Source: Bradyrhizobium amphicarpaeae (GTDB lineage: Bacteria; Pseudomonadota; Alphaproteobacteria; Rhizobiales; Xanthobacteraceae). From it: a stretch of DNA of 64,000 nucleotides. The notes below the pieces were generated by a model, which was given only the letters and a program-made list of their open reading frames with translations, searched no databases and was not told the DNA's origin. Shown in pieces: positions 17,462 to 26,098 of this stretch (the stretch's first letter is position 1; the number at the start of each line of letters is the position of its first letter). The stretch covers positions 3,378,001 to 3,442,000 of the forward strand of contig NZ_CP029426.2 of the NCBI RefSeq assembly GCF_002266435.3, read 5' to 3'. A program made the translations under genes and the position numbers.

Positions 17462-17775
17462 GAACTAGTGCGAGTTCCTGAATCAAATACTAAATATGGT
17501 GGATTGCGGGGGATAACAGGGGGCAAGCCCGCGCCTGTTGTGGAGGCAAGTATCAGTGAGTCCTCAGAGATTCCCAACCGAAAAAATTCGCATTCCGTGG
17601 TGCTGCGGATGCTTCATCCCGCTGTTCACAGGGCAGGTATATTTTTGGGCGAAGGGATTGCGTCAGCAGGACTCACGTAGCCCTACGGAAGGTGAGGGCA
17701 GGCATGCCCGCCGGGGTGGTGGTTTGGCGTGCGAATCCGCGCCAAGCTGACCAACGATTTTGCCGGGTACCCTTC

Positions 17776-18672
17776 ATGTTTGATTCGACTCGCCGGGATG
17801 CGCGGCCGCGCATCGCCCCGGCCGGCCTGATGTTCCTTGCCATCACCTCGATCGGCTGGGGCTTCAATTGGCCGGTGACCAAATTCCTGCTCTCCGAGCT
17901 GCCGCCGCTGACGCTGCGCGGGGTGACCGGCGTGCTCGGGGCGGTGCTGCTGGCGGCGCTGGCGGTCCTCCGCCGGCAGAGCCTCAAGGTGGACCCCGCG
18001 ATCTGGCCGCGCCTGCTCACCGCCGCCGTGCTCAACGTCACCGGCTGGATGGTGCTGATGGGCCTGGCGCTGCTCTGGCTCCCGGCGAGCGAGGCGGCGC
18101 TGATCGCCTACACCATGCCGGTCTGGGCCTCGATCATCGCCTGGCCGGTGCTGGGCGAGCGCCCGACTCTGCTGCGCACGCTGGGGCTGGTGATGGCCTT
18201 CGTCGGGCTTGCCTCGATCATGGGCGGCAACGGCATCGCCGCCAGCGTCGAGAAGCTGCCTGGAATCATCATGGCGCTCGCCGGCGCGCTCGGTTTCGCG
18301 GTGGGCACGGTGTTCTCGAAGAAATACCCGATCCATCTGCCGCCGATCACGGCCGCGGCCTGGCAGATCGGGATCGGCTGCCTGCCGATCTCGATCATTG
18401 GCCTCATGGTCGAGACCACGCACCTCTCCAACGTGACGCCGCTCGGCTGGTGGCTGCTGGTCTACTCGACCGTGGTCCAGTTCTGCATCGCCTATGTCAG
18501 CTGGTTTGCAGCGCTGGCCCGCCTGCCGGCCTCGGTCGCCGCGATCGGCACCATGGCCGTGCCTGTGATCGGCGTGGTCGCCTCGGCGATGGCCCTGCAC
18601 GAGCCGCTGGGGCCGGGCCAGATCGCCGCGCTGATCTTCACGCTGGCGGCGGTGGTGCTGGCGACGCGCTAG
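17776..18672 (+). CDS. DMT superfamily permease (EamA domains)
   Basis: A 298-residue, ten-helix transporter of two EamA repeats. The first includes ITSIGWGFNWPVTKFLLSEL; the second begins near residue 155 (IIMALAGALGFAVGTVFSKK) and ends with HEPLGPGQIAALIF. The function is small-molecule export or uptake with unknown substrate. It is a different paralogue from those at 562 and 58237. The ATG at 17776 (MFDSTRRD) is chosen because it leaves a typical short cytoplasmic N-terminus; an upstream GTG/ATG reading from 17692 is unlikely. Its 3' end overlaps the convergent kinase gene by 35 bp. Confidence 0.85.
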   Translation: MFDSTRRDARPRIAPAGLMFLAITSIGWGFNWPVTKFLLSELPPLTLRGVTGVLGAVLLAALAVLRRQSLKVDPAIWPRLLTAAVLNVTGWMVLMGLALLWLPASEAALIAYTMPVWASIIAWPVLGERPTLLRTLGLVMAFVGLASIMGGNGIAASVEKLPGIIMALAGALGFAVGTVFSKKYPIHLPPITAAAWQIGIGCLPISIIGLMVETTHLSNVTPLGWWLLVYSTVVQFCIAYVSWFAALARLPASVAAIGTMAVPVIGVVASAMALHEPLGPGQIAALIFTLAAVVLATR

Positions 18673-20917
18673 CCACCCCCCCGGCAAGCGCCTTCCTGAT
18701 CATCTCCGCGAGCTGGTTTCTCCGATACGGCTTGGTCAGCAGCATCACGCCGTCGTCGAGCTTGCCGTGATGGACGATGGCGTTGTCGGTGTAGCCGGAG
18801 GTGTAGAGCACCTTCACGCCCGGCCGCAGCTTCGCCACCTCGTCGGCGAGCTCGCGCCCGCTCATGCCGCCGGGGATGACGACGTCGGTGAAGAGGAGAT
18901 CGAATGGCTGGCCGGCCGCGATCAGTTCCAGTGCGGTCTTTCCGTCGGGGGCGGCAATCGTCTTGTAGCCAAGGCTCTGCAATTGCGCGGTGACGAAGCT
19001 GCGCACGAGGCTATCGTCCTCGACGACGAAGATGGTCTCGGCACCGCCTTCAATCTGCGGCGCGCCGGTCGCGGCCACGTCCGCCATGCCATCGCCCGGC
19101 GGCAGATAGAGCTTGATCGTGGTGCCGTGGCTTTCCTCGCTGTAGATCTTGATGTGGCCGCCGGACTGCTTGACGAAGCCGTAGACCATGGAGAGGCCGA
19201 GGCCCGATCCCTTGCCGACCTCCTTGGTGGTGAAGAACGGCTCGAACGCCTTCTGCTGGGTATCGGGCGACATGCCGGTGCCGGTGTCGCTGACGGCGAG
19301 CATCACGTAGGGGCCTGCCACCACGTCCGCGTGAGCCTGCGCATAGGCCTCGTCCAGCACGACGCGGTGGGTCTCCAGCAGCAGCTTGCCGCCGTTCGGC
19401 ATCGCGTCGCGCGCGTTGATCGCCATGTTGAGCACGGCATTGGTGAGCCGGGACGGATCGATATGCGCGGTCATCGGCCCCTGTTCCAGCACGGTCTCGA
19501 TCTGGATCTGCTCGCCGAGGGTGGGGCGCAGGAGTTTTGCGATGTCGGCGATCGCGGCGTTGATCTCGACGTTGCGCGGCTGCAGCGGCTGCCTGCGCGC
19601 GAAGGCGAGCAGATGCTGGATCAGCTCGGCGCAGCGCTCGGCGGCCTCGTCGATCAGCCTCGCCACGCGCTGCAGCTCGGGCTGCTCTTTCAGGCTCGCC
19701 ACCAGCGTCTCGGTGTTGCCGGAGATCACGGTCAGCATGTTGTTGAAGTCGTGTGCGACGCCGCCGGTCAGCTTGCCGATCGCATCCAGCTTCTGCGACT
19801 GGTACAGCTGCCGCTCGGTCTCGCGCGACATGGTCGCGTCGTGATAGACCAGCACCGCGCCGGAAATGTTGCCTTGCCCGTCCAGCATCGGCCGGCCGCT
19901 GATCATGAGATGACGCGAAGGATTGCCGCTGTGCGGGCGGACGATCATCTCCATGTCCTCGAACTTCTCGCCGCGCAGCACGCGCACCGAGGGCAGCTCG
20001 TCGGCCTTGAGCGGCGTGACGCCGTCGCCGTGAAACACATCCGACAGCGCGCGCAGATTGCGCAGGTTCATGCCGGTGCGATGCAGCAGCATGCGCTCCG
20101 CGGCCGGATTGGACAGCAGGACGTTGCCCTCGGCGTCGATGACCAGCACCGCCTCCGCCATGCTGTGAAACGTGCTCTGGAGCACGTTGACCGACAGGCG
20201 CAGTTCGTCATGCGCGTTGACGAGGTGTTCGGTGCGCTCGGCCACCGCCGCTTCGAGCGCGTGCTTGGCGGCCGTGGTCTCGCTCAGCGTGCTCTCGAGC
20301 TGTACCGTCGCGCGCCGGCTCTCGCGCATCATCAGCGCGACCAGCAGCAGGATCAGCAGGGCGCCGGCGACGTCGATGCCGAGCAGCACGATGCCGGTGC
20401 GGCGCGAATCCTCGGAGCGCGCGGCGAGCACGCGGTCCTCCTCCGCGCTCAGATGGTCGAGGTTGCCCATCACGGCGTCCATCAGGCCGCGGCCCTCGGC
20501 CTTGCCGTTGAGCGCGGCTATGCCGGCCTCGTCGCCCGCCGCGCGAAGGCGCATCGCCTCGGCCGCGATCTCGACCCGGCGCAGGGCCAGCGGTTCGGTG
20601 CCCTCCAGCAGCTTGACCTGATCCGGATTGTCGCGCACGCCGCGCTTGAGCTCGGCGAGGGCCGGCGCGATCTGGGCTTGTACGGCCTGTAATTCGGCGC
20701 TGAAGGCCGGGCTGCGGTAGAGTTCGTAGCCGCGCGCGGCGCTCTCGGCGCGGCGCAGCAGCACGCGCAGATCGGAGATCTTCTTCTGTACCCGGACGGT
20801 CTGATGGACCCAGGCCGCGTCGGACCGCGACTTGACGTCGAGGGCGATCGAGGCTGCGGTGATGATCAGGAGGATGGCAAGTCCAGCACCGAGAATGACG
20901 CGCTGCGTTGGGATCAA
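18638..20917 (-). CDS. Hybrid sensor histidine kinase (CHASE3-PAS-HisKA-HATPase-REC)
   Basis: About 759 residues. A first membrane helix (about 8-27), a periplasmic CHASE3 domain (SRSDAAWVHQTVRVQKKISD onward), and a second helix (about 175-195) precede a PAS domain (MAEAVLVIDAEGNVLLSNPA). HisKA follows with GGVAHDFNNML (phospho-His at about 389). The ATPase has N-box MAINARDAMPNGG, DTGTGM and GSGLGLSMVYG, and a C-terminal receiver contains FTDVVIPGG. I prefer the TTG start at 20917: it overlaps the upstream response-regulator stop as TTGA. An ATG at 20971 would overlap by 58 bp with a poor ribosome site. A C7 tract near the 3' end is a possible slippage site. Confidence 0.85.
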   Translation of the reverse strand: MIPTQRVILGAGLAILLIITAASIALDVKSRSDAAWVHQTVRVQKKISDLRVLLRRAESAARGYELYRSPAFSAELQAVQAQIAPALAELKRGVRDNPDQVKLLEGTEPLALRRVEIAAEAMRLRAAGDEAGIAALNGKAEGRGLMDAVMGNLDHLSAEEDRVLAARSEDSRRTGIVLLGIDVAGALLILLLVALMMRESRRATVQLESTLSETTAAKHALEAAVAERTEHLVNAHDELRLSVNVLQSTFHSMAEAVLVIDAEGNVLLSNPAAERMLLHRTGMNLRNLRALSDVFHGDGVTPLKADELPSVRVLRGEKFEDMEMIVRPHSGNPSRHLMISGRPMLDGQGNISGAVLVYHDATMSRETERQLYQSQKLDAIGKLTGGVAHDFNNMLTVISGNTETLVASLKEQPELQRVARLIDEAAERCAELIQHLLAFARRQPLQPRNVEINAAIADIAKLLRPTLGEQIQIETVLEQGPMTAHIDPSRLTNAVLNMAINARDAMPNGGKLLLETHRVVLDEAYAQAHADVVAGPYVMLAVSDTGTGMSPDTQQKAFEPFFTTKEVGKGSGLGLSMVYGFVKQSGGHIKIYSEESHGTTIKLYLPPGDGMADVAATGAPQIEGGAETIFVVEDDSLVRSFVTAQLQSLGYKTIAAPDGKTALELIAAGQPFDLLFTDVVIPGGMSGRELADEVAKLRPGVKVLYTSGYTDNAIVHHGKLDDGVMLLTKPYRRNQLAEMIRKALAGGVASASPAPPPPA

Positions 20918-21336
20918 GGGGCTTCTTTCTTGTCCTTCGCCTGTGCGCCTTCGCCCGGACCGGCGAGGCATTCCCGGATCGTGGTCAGCAGCGCTTCCGG
21001 CGTGAACGGCTTGCGCAGGCAGCGCGTGGCGCCGAGCTCCAGCGCCATGCGGAGAAAATCGGGAGAGGGCGAGGCGGACGATGCGAAGGCGTAGCCGGAC
21101 ATCGCAATCAGCGGAGTAGCCGGCGCGCGCTCGTGAAAGATGCGGATGGACTCGAAGCCGCGCATATGCGGCATGAAGATATCTACGAGCATGACCTCAA
21201 AGGCCTGTCCTTCCAGCGCAGCCAACCCCGTTTCGCCACCGTCGGCCAGCGTGACGTCGAAGCCCTGACGTTGGAGGAGGACCTCGATGGTCGCGCCGAC
21301 CATCGGATCGTCATCAACCACGAGAATACGCGGCAT
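20914..21336 (-). CDS. Single-domain response regulator (CheY-like)
   Basis: The 140-residue protein is one receiver domain: acidic pocket VVDDDPM (about 7-12), phospho-acceptor D52 in VDIFMPHM, Thr/Ser position in IAMSGY, and Lys in CLRKPF. It has no output domain. The ATG at 21336 has GGGAAG a few bases upstream. Its stop overlaps the probable start of the hybrid kinase by 3-4 bp, so the two are translationally coupled and probably belong to the same phosphorelay, with this protein as a mobile phosphate carrier or inhibitor. Confidence 0.85.
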   Translation of the reverse strand: MPRILVVDDDPMVGATIEVLLQRQGFDVTLADGGETGLAALEGQAFEVMLVDIFMPHMRGFESIRIFHERAPATPLIAMSGYAFASSASPSPDFLRMALELGATRCLRKPFTPEALLTTIRECLAGPGEGAQAKDKKEAP

Positions 21337-21527
21337 GACACTTCCCAGTAATCGAAATCCCCATCGTCGGTGGTGATATCCGCGAATCGTGCCTCGGGTC
21401 AATTTTGGATTGGATCAGGGTAGATATGCACGGTGCGGTGAATAGAGGTCCGGTTATATCGACTTGTAAGCATCGTTGCCGGCGACGGGCCCGATGCGGG
21501 CGAAATCGCCGAGGCGCCCGGGATGCG

Positions 21528-21557
21528 AAAAAAGGCGTCGCAGCGATGCGACGCCTT
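21528..21557 (-). terminator. Intrinsic terminator of the BA14K gene
   Basis: On the minus strand an 11-bp perfect stem (AAGGCGTCGCA, loop TCGC, TGCGACGCCTT) runs straight into six T residues, about 22 bp after the stop of the BA14K-like gene. Confidence 0.9.
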
Positions 21558-21579
21558 CCTTCAAGCGTGACTGGAGTGC

Positions 21580-22230
21580 TTACGGACAGGGGTGACGCTG
21601 GCCGTCATAGCCGAGATAGGTGCCCGAAGCCGGGTCATATGACTTGAAACGTTGCGAGCAATAGGCCACGGAATCGTCGCCGCTATCGGGAACGACCGCT
21701 ACCGACGGCTCGTCATAGTAGCTGTCGCCATCGTAGTAGGGGTCGCCGTAATAGCCGCCGCCGCCATAATAGGCGTAGGAGCCAATTCCGCCGATAGCGG
21801 CACCCGCCGCGACGCCGGGCCAGAAGCCGCCGCCGCCGTGACGATGATGGTGCCAGCCGCCGCCGTTCCAATTGCCGCCGCGACCGCTCCAATTGCCACC
21901 GCGACCCTGCCAGGTGCCGCCGCTGGCGGCCGCGAAGTTACGGGCTGCGCCGCCGGTGAAGGACGTGCCGCCGCTCGGGCGGGCCGCCAAAGCGCCGCCA
22001 CCGCCATGGAACGCGGCGCCACCGCCACCCATCCGCGCTCCGCCACCGAAGCCGCCGCCGCCCATGCGGGCGCCGCCGCCACCGAAGTGAGCGCCACCGC
22101 CACCACCACCGAAATGTGCGCCGCCACCGCCGCCACCACGACCACCGTGACCCTGCGCGAAGCTCGGCGTCGCCAGCGGCAGAACCAATGCTACCGCCGC
22201 AGCGGCACTCAAAATTTTCAGACTTTTCAT
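21580..22230 (-). CDS. Secreted Gly-rich BA14K-domain protein
   Basis: A 216-residue exported protein. A Sec signal peptide (KILSAAAAVALVLPLATPS, probable cleavage after SFA) precedes a Gly-rich low-complexity region of repeated AHFGGGGG and ARMGGGGF units (about 30-100) and a His/Trp/Gly stretch. A short hydrophobic segment (VAAGAAIGGIGSYAYYGGG) follows, then a C-terminal BA14K motif (YCSQRFKSYDPASGTYLGYD). BA14K proteins are named after an immunoreactive Brucella protein with lectin-like behaviour. An AAAGGAG ribosome site fixes the start. It may be under sigma-EcfG control (22256-22280). Confidence 0.85.
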   Translation of the reverse strand: MKSLKILSAAAAVALVLPLATPSFAQGHGGRGGGGGGAHFGGGGGGAHFGGGGARMGGGGFGGGARMGGGGAAFHGGGGALAARPSGGTSFTGGAARNFAAASGGTWQGRGGNWSGRGGNWNGGGWHHHRHGGGGFWPGVAAGAAIGGIGSYAYYGGGGYYGDPYYDGDSYYDEPSVAVVPDSGDDSVAYCSQRFKSYDPASGTYLGYDGQRHPCP

Positions 22231-22255
22231 GAGTGAACTCCTTTTCCCGGAAGCA

Positions 22256-22280
22256 AACCCTGTGAAGGGACAGGGGTTCC
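22256..22280 (-). promoter_or_regulatory. Candidate sigma-EcfG promoter for the BA14K gene
   Basis: Minus-strand GGAAC-N16-GGTT matches the general-stress consensus GGAAC-N16/17-CGTT at eight of nine positions and lies 26-50 bp upstream of the start codon. Confidence 0.45.
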
Positions 22281-22474
22281 TGGGATCACGCCGGTTTGCG
22301 CGTGAACGGAAGCCTCGCGCATGGCCGCTGTACCCGGCATGAACGGATCGCGTCCGATTTGCGGCAACCTTGGGCGCGAGGGCCGCGCATGCGGAGGGGA
22401 CCGCCGCTCCCGCCGAACTGGACATTTCGCCGCCCGGATGGCATCAGGACCCGACGAAGCAGGGCCCTTGCCGC

Positions 22475-22882
22475 ATGAAACAGTTCTTCCTCAAGTTCTT
22501 CACCTGGTGGAATGGCCAGACTTTTGGCACCCAGCTCTGGACCAGGCGATACGGCGAGCTGGTCGGCCAGGACGAGCAGGGCAATCTCTACTATCGCACC
22601 CGCGGCGGCGTGGTCGATCCGACGCTCGGCTTCGAGCGGCGCTGGGTGGTCTATAACGGCTATGCCGAAGCCAGCCGGATCCCGCCGGCCTGGCACGGCT
22701 GGATGCATCATACCGTCGATGTGCCGCCGACGCAGGACAACTACAAGCCGCGCGAGTGGGAAAAGCCGCACCAGCCGAATCTCACCGGCACGGCACAGGC
22801 CTATCGGCCCTCGGGGTCGACCCTGGCCAGCGGCAAGCGGCCGAAGGCGACCGGCGATTATCAGCCCTGGACGCCGGGCTAG
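22475..22882 (+). CDS. NDUFA12-like accessory subunit of NADH:ubiquinone oxidoreductase
   Basis: The 135-residue protein matches the 17.2-kDa (NDUFA12/B17.2) family: KFFTWWNGQTFGTQLWTRRY, GELVGQDEQGN, YYRTR, and the signature RRWVVYNGYAEASRIPPAWHGW, followed by a Pro-rich tail. In alphaproteobacteria and mitochondria it binds the peripheral arm of complex I and aids assembly or stability; it is encoded away from the nuo operon. The ATG at 22475 is supported by the conserved MKQFFLKFFTWW start. In many Rhizobiales it sits beside DUF2155 and aat; here a 7-kb block intervenes. Confidence 0.9.
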   Translation: MKQFFLKFFTWWNGQTFGTQLWTRRYGELVGQDEQGNLYYRTRGGVVDPTLGFERRWVVYNGYAEASRIPPAWHGWMHHTVDVPPTQDNYKPREWEKPHQPNLTGTAQAYRPSGSTLASGKRPKATGDYQPWTPG

Positions 22883-23180
22883 GCTTTCCGTCCGCCATCA
22901 ATCTCGATCGTTCGGTTGGATGCACCCGCATCCGCCTCACCATGCTGTGGACAACGGGAACAGCGGGGACGGCGTCGGCGCGGACGTTGCGGTCGCGCGA
23001 GCGATGCGGCTCAATGACACCATCTTACGGAGATGGGAGACCATCGCGTTCGGTTCGGGCAACAGTTCGCGACTGTCCCGAAATGCAGCGGCCGCCGACC
23101 AGGACTCGATCGGGAGATAGGCCCCCGGTCTGGAAGTTCCGAAATCGCCCGATGGAATGTGCAGCCGCCGTAAGACAGGA

Positions 23181-23212
23181 AAGGCCGCTTGGGAAACCGA
23201 GCGGCCTTTTTC
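23181..23212 (+). terminator. Intrinsic terminator in a gene-free stretch
   Basis: AGGCCGCT and AGCGGCCT form an 8-bp stem (10-nt loop) followed by five T residues. It lies 300 bp past the NDUFA12-like stop, so it either ends that transcript or a small RNA starting within 22900-23180. I found no clear promoter for the latter, and no coding frame in 22883-23378. Confidence 0.7.
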
Positions 23213-23234
23213 TGTTGGGGACCGGCACGAAGGT

Positions 23235-23368
23235 CACGTGCCCCGGACGCGGCGCAGCGCGAAGTGATGCGCTGCAGAGCCGGGGCCCATATTGCAGCAA
23301 GCTGTGTGGGCCTGCTGGGTCCCGGCTCTGCGCAGCAGCGTTGCACGCTGCAGCGCGTCCGGGACATG
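23235..23368. repeat. Long inverted repeat (CCCCGGACGCGG...CCGCGTCCGGG class)
   Basis: The outer arms CACGTGCCCCGGACGCG and CGCGTCCGGGACATG pair imperfectly, as do inner arms GCAGAGCCGGG and CCCGGCTCTGC. It separates the plus-strand terminator from the end of the DJ-1 family gene and resembles the palindromes elsewhere in size and style, not in sequence. Confidence 0.7.
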
Positions 23369-23378
23369 AGAGGAGGAG

Positions 23379-24065
23379 CTAGTTCACCCGCTCCGCCGCG
23401 CGCTTGACCGCTTCGAGCCTCCGCGCCTGGTTTTGCGCGCCGCGCTCTCTCAGCAAGGCCAGCACTTCAGCAGGCGCCGTATCGGGCGAGCCCGAATTGA
23501 AGGGAGGGGCGGGATTGTATTCCATCTGGAGCTGGATTGCTTCCGCCGTGGTGCGATCGATCAGCATCGACACCAGTGTCAGCGCGAAATCGATTCCTGC
23601 GGTGACGCCGCCGCCGGTGATGCGGTTGCGGTCGACGCAGACGCGCGTCTTCGTCGGCGTTGCGCCGAATTGGCTCAGCATCTCCATCGCACTCCAATGG
23701 GTGGCGGCGCGGTAGCCCTTGAGCAGGCCGGCAGCGCCGAGCGCCAGCGACCCCGTGCAGACCGAGGTGACGTACTTCGCGCCTTCGGCCTGCTTGCGCA
23801 GGAAATCCAGCACCTCCTGGTCATTGAGCAAATCGTTGGTGCCGGCGCCGCCGGGCACGCAGATCACGTCGAGCTGCGGGCAGTCTGTGAACGTCGTGGT
23901 CGGCGTCAGCGTCAGCACCGAATCGCTCGGCACCGGTTCGATCCGTTTCCAGATCAGGTGCAGCTGTGCCCCCGGAACCATCGCGAAAACCTGCAAGGGG
24001 CCGGTGAAGTCGAGCTGGGTGACGCGCGGAAACACCAGAAGACCGATCTGGAGCGGTGACGACAT
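23379..24065 (-). CDS. DJ-1/PfpI family protein, isonitrile hydratase-like
   Basis: The 228-residue protein has the DJ-1/PfpI fold: IGLLVFPRVTQLDFTGPLQV at the front, VPGGAG, the nucleophile elbow TSVCTGSLALGAAGLL (Cys about 115), ATHW, and TGGGVTAGIDFALTLV. Length and motif order match the Pseudomonas isonitrile hydratase InhA, which converts isonitriles to N-formamides; that assignment is by resemblance only. GGAGGA lies 7-8 bases before the ATG at 24065. It is divergent from, and probably regulated by, the GlxA-type gene that starts 95 bp away. Confidence 0.85.
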   Translation of the reverse strand: MSSPLQIGLLVFPRVTQLDFTGPLQVFAMVPGAQLHLIWKRIEPVPSDSVLTLTPTTTFTDCPQLDVICVPGGAGTNDLLNDQEVLDFLRKQAEGAKYVTSVCTGSLALGAAGLLKGYRAATHWSAMEMLSQFGATPTKTRVCVDRNRITGGGVTAGIDFALTLVSMLIDRTTAEAIQLQMEYNPAPPFNSGSPDTAPAEVLALLRERGAQNQARRLEAVKRAAERVN

Positions 24066-24160
24066 CGGCAGGTCCTCCAAAGATGAGCTTGACGGGCGAA
24101 GACTGGCATGGTGCGGTCTTGTCTGAAATGGCGTAATTCCCTCTATTTCGGACACTGGCT

Positions 24161-25099
24161 ATGATCGGCATCCTGATTTTCCCGGATTTCCAGCTGCTCG
24201 ATGCGGCCGGCCCGATCTCGGTGTTCGAGGTCGCGGCGCGCTGCACAGGCAAGCCGCTTGCGCTCCGCGTGGTGGCCGCGAGCGCGGGACTGGTGCGCAG
24301 CTCGTCGGGCGTCGAGATGATGGCGCGTGATTTCAAGTCGGCGAATGCGATCACGACGCTGTTGATTGCGGGCGGCGCGGGCGTAGCGGACGCCGCGCGC
24401 TGCGAGATCACGCGCGCCTTCGTGCAAAGGCTGGCGCGGCGCGGTGTGCGTGTCGCGAGCGTCTGCTCGGGCGCCTATGTGCTCGCCGAGGCGGGGCTGC
24501 TCGACGGCCGCCGCGCCACCACGCATTGGGGACGAACGCGCGATTTCGTCGCGCGCTATCCGAAAGTGAAGTTCGAGCCGGACCAGATCTTCACCCGCGA
24601 CGGCAATGTCTGGACCTCGGCCGGCATCACCGCGGGCATCGATCTGGCGCTCGCGATGGTGACGGAGGATCATGGCGAGGAGGTCGCGCAAGAGGCGGCG
24701 CGGCACCTCGTGCTCTACCACCGCCGCAGCGGAGGCCAGTCGCAGTTCTCCTCACTGCTGGAGCTGAAGACGCCGAACGGCCGCTTCGGCGCGCTGTTGT
24801 CCTGGGCGCGCGAAAATCTCGACGCGCCGCTGACCGTGGAGGACCTCGCCGATCGCGCCGGCATGAGCGCGCGGCATTTTGCCCGCGCCTTCGCCGCCGA
24901 GACCGGCACGACGCCGTCGAAGGCGATCGAGCGGCTCCGGCTCGAAGTCGCGCGCGAGCGCGTGCAGTCCTCGCGCGAGGCGATCGAGCTGGTCGCAGAG
25001 GCGACCGGCTTCGGCGATCCCGAGCGGATGCGCCGCGCCTTCATCCGCGCCTTCGGCCAGCCGCCGCAGGCGCTGCGGCGCGCGGCGCGGGCGGGGTAG
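24161..25099 (+). CDS. GlxA-type AraC regulator (DJ-1 domain plus AraC helix-turn-helix)
   Basis: A 312-residue regulator. The N-terminal DJ-1/PfpI-like domain (IGILIFPDFQLLDAAGP; SVCSGAYVLAEAGLLDGRRA; ATTHWG) acts as effector sensor. The C-terminal AraC double helix-turn-helix spans about 215-305, with LTVEDLADRAGMSARHFARA and ATGFGDPERMRRAF. Its sensor domain is homologous to the divergently encoded isonitrile-hydratase-like protein, so the likely target is that gene and the effector a related small molecule; this is inference from gene arrangement. Confidence 0.9.
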   Translation: MIGILIFPDFQLLDAAGPISVFEVAARCTGKPLALRVVAASAGLVRSSSGVEMMARDFKSANAITTLLIAGGAGVADAARCEITRAFVQRLARRGVRVASVCSGAYVLAEAGLLDGRRATTHWGRTRDFVARYPKVKFEPDQIFTRDGNVWTSAGITAGIDLALAMVTEDHGEEVAQEAARHLVLYHRRSGGQSQFSSLLELKTPNGRFGALLSWARENLDAPLTVEDLADRAGMSARHFARAFAAETGTTPSKAIERLRLEVARERVQSSREAIELVAEATGFGDPERMRRAFIRAFGQPPQALRRAARAG

Positions 25100-25115
25100 G
25101 ACGGGCACACGATCG

Positions 25116-26000
25116 TCAGCCGAAGGCCTTGCCGACCTCCCGACCGACCGATGCGATCACGTCATTCCGACCATTTGGGTCGAGCGATGCGCCGGTGAGG
25201 TAGACTGCGATGATGAGCGGCGAACGCTTGGGCGGCCAGACGATCGCGACGTCATTGGCAGTGCCATTTTCACCTGCTCCGGTCTTGTCGCCAACCCGCC
25301 AGCCTTGCGGCAGCCCGGCGCGTAAACGAGTATCCCCGGTCTTGTTGGCGATGAGCCATTGGCCGAGTTGATCACGCCCTTCCGGAAGCAGGACGTCACC
25401 GAGCAGCAAGCGTCGGTAGTTGGCGGCCATCGCATTTGGAGTCGTGGTGTCGCGAGGATCGCCGGGCTTGGCCTCGTTCAATTCGGTTTCAGTCCGGTCC
25501 AATCTCGTGATGTCGTCGCCGAGGCTCCGCGCAAAGCTGGTCAAGCCGGCTGGACCGCCGATATTCTTCAGAAGCGCGTTACCGGCCGTGTTGTCGCTCC
25601 GGGTGATGGCCGCGTCGCAGAGCTCGCGGAGTGTCATTCCTTCTCCGCCGATGTGCTCGCGGGTGACGGGCGAGTACTCGACGAGATCGGCCTGTTCGAT
25701 ACGAACGCGTCGTTCAAGCGCTTCCAGCTTGCTGCCCGCGGCTTTGAGGATTGCCGCGGAGGCCAGGACCTTGAACGTGCTGCACATGGGAAAGCGTTCG
25801 TCTCCCTTGTGATGGATCGGAACGCCGGTCATTGTATCGAGAACGGACACGCCGAGCCGGCCGCCACTCTTCAGCTCCAACTGTTTGATGGCTTCGATCA
25901 GCGATGCGGTTCCACCTGACGCGGCGCCTGAGACGCCCGGCAGGACAAGACTTCCGGCCACCGCCAGTGTTGATGAGCCGAACTGACGTCGTGTGAGCAT
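25116..26000 (-). CDS. Class A beta-lactamase
   Basis: The 294-residue enzyme has every class A motif: SxxK as STFK (S74-K77), SDN (135-137), the omega-loop Glu/Asn in ETELN (E171, N175), and KTG (239-241). It hydrolyses beta-lactams by a serine acyl-enzyme route in the periplasm. The N-terminus MLTRRQFGSSTLAVAG with its twin Arg indicates Tat export. Cys73 directly precedes the catalytic Ser, as in some carbapenemases, but no second Cys lies near Ambler 238, so that disulphide is absent. The spectrum cannot be read from this. The start at 26000 is chosen for the signal peptide. It is divergent from a LysR-type gene. Confidence 0.93.
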   Translation of the reverse strand: MLTRRQFGSSTLAVAGSLVLPGVSGAASGGTASLIEAIKQLELKSGGRLGVSVLDTMTGVPIHHKGDERFPMCSTFKVLASAAILKAAGSKLEALERRVRIEQADLVEYSPVTREHIGGEGMTLRELCDAAITRSDNTAGNALLKNIGGPAGLTSFARSLGDDITRLDRTETELNEAKPGDPRDTTTPNAMAANYRRLLLGDVLLPEGRDQLGQWLIANKTGDTRLRAGLPQGWRVGDKTGAGENGTANDVAIVWPPKRSPLIIAVYLTGASLDPNGRNDVIASVGREVGKAFG

Positions 26001-26059
26001 CGTGACCTCCCGAAGATTGCAGCGAGGTTTTGCGTCTGGCTCCGGCAATTGACAAACGA

Positions 26060-26084
26060 TGCTTCGTAAGGCCATCCATAAGCA
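26060..26084. promoter_or_regulatory. Inverted repeat between beta-lactamase and LysR genes
   Basis: TGCTT and AAGCA are separated by 15 bases within the 98-bp divergent intergenic region, next to a TTGACA box (26050-26055) on the plus strand. This is the position expected for an AmpR-like binding site, but the half-sites are short. Confidence 0.35.
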
Positions 26085-26098
26085 AAACTTGGATCAGA

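Noticed and set aside
23157..23267. Small ATG frame (MCSRRKTGKAAW...) across the terminator at 23181
   Set aside because: It runs through an intrinsic terminator and into an inverted repeat and lacks a ribosome site.
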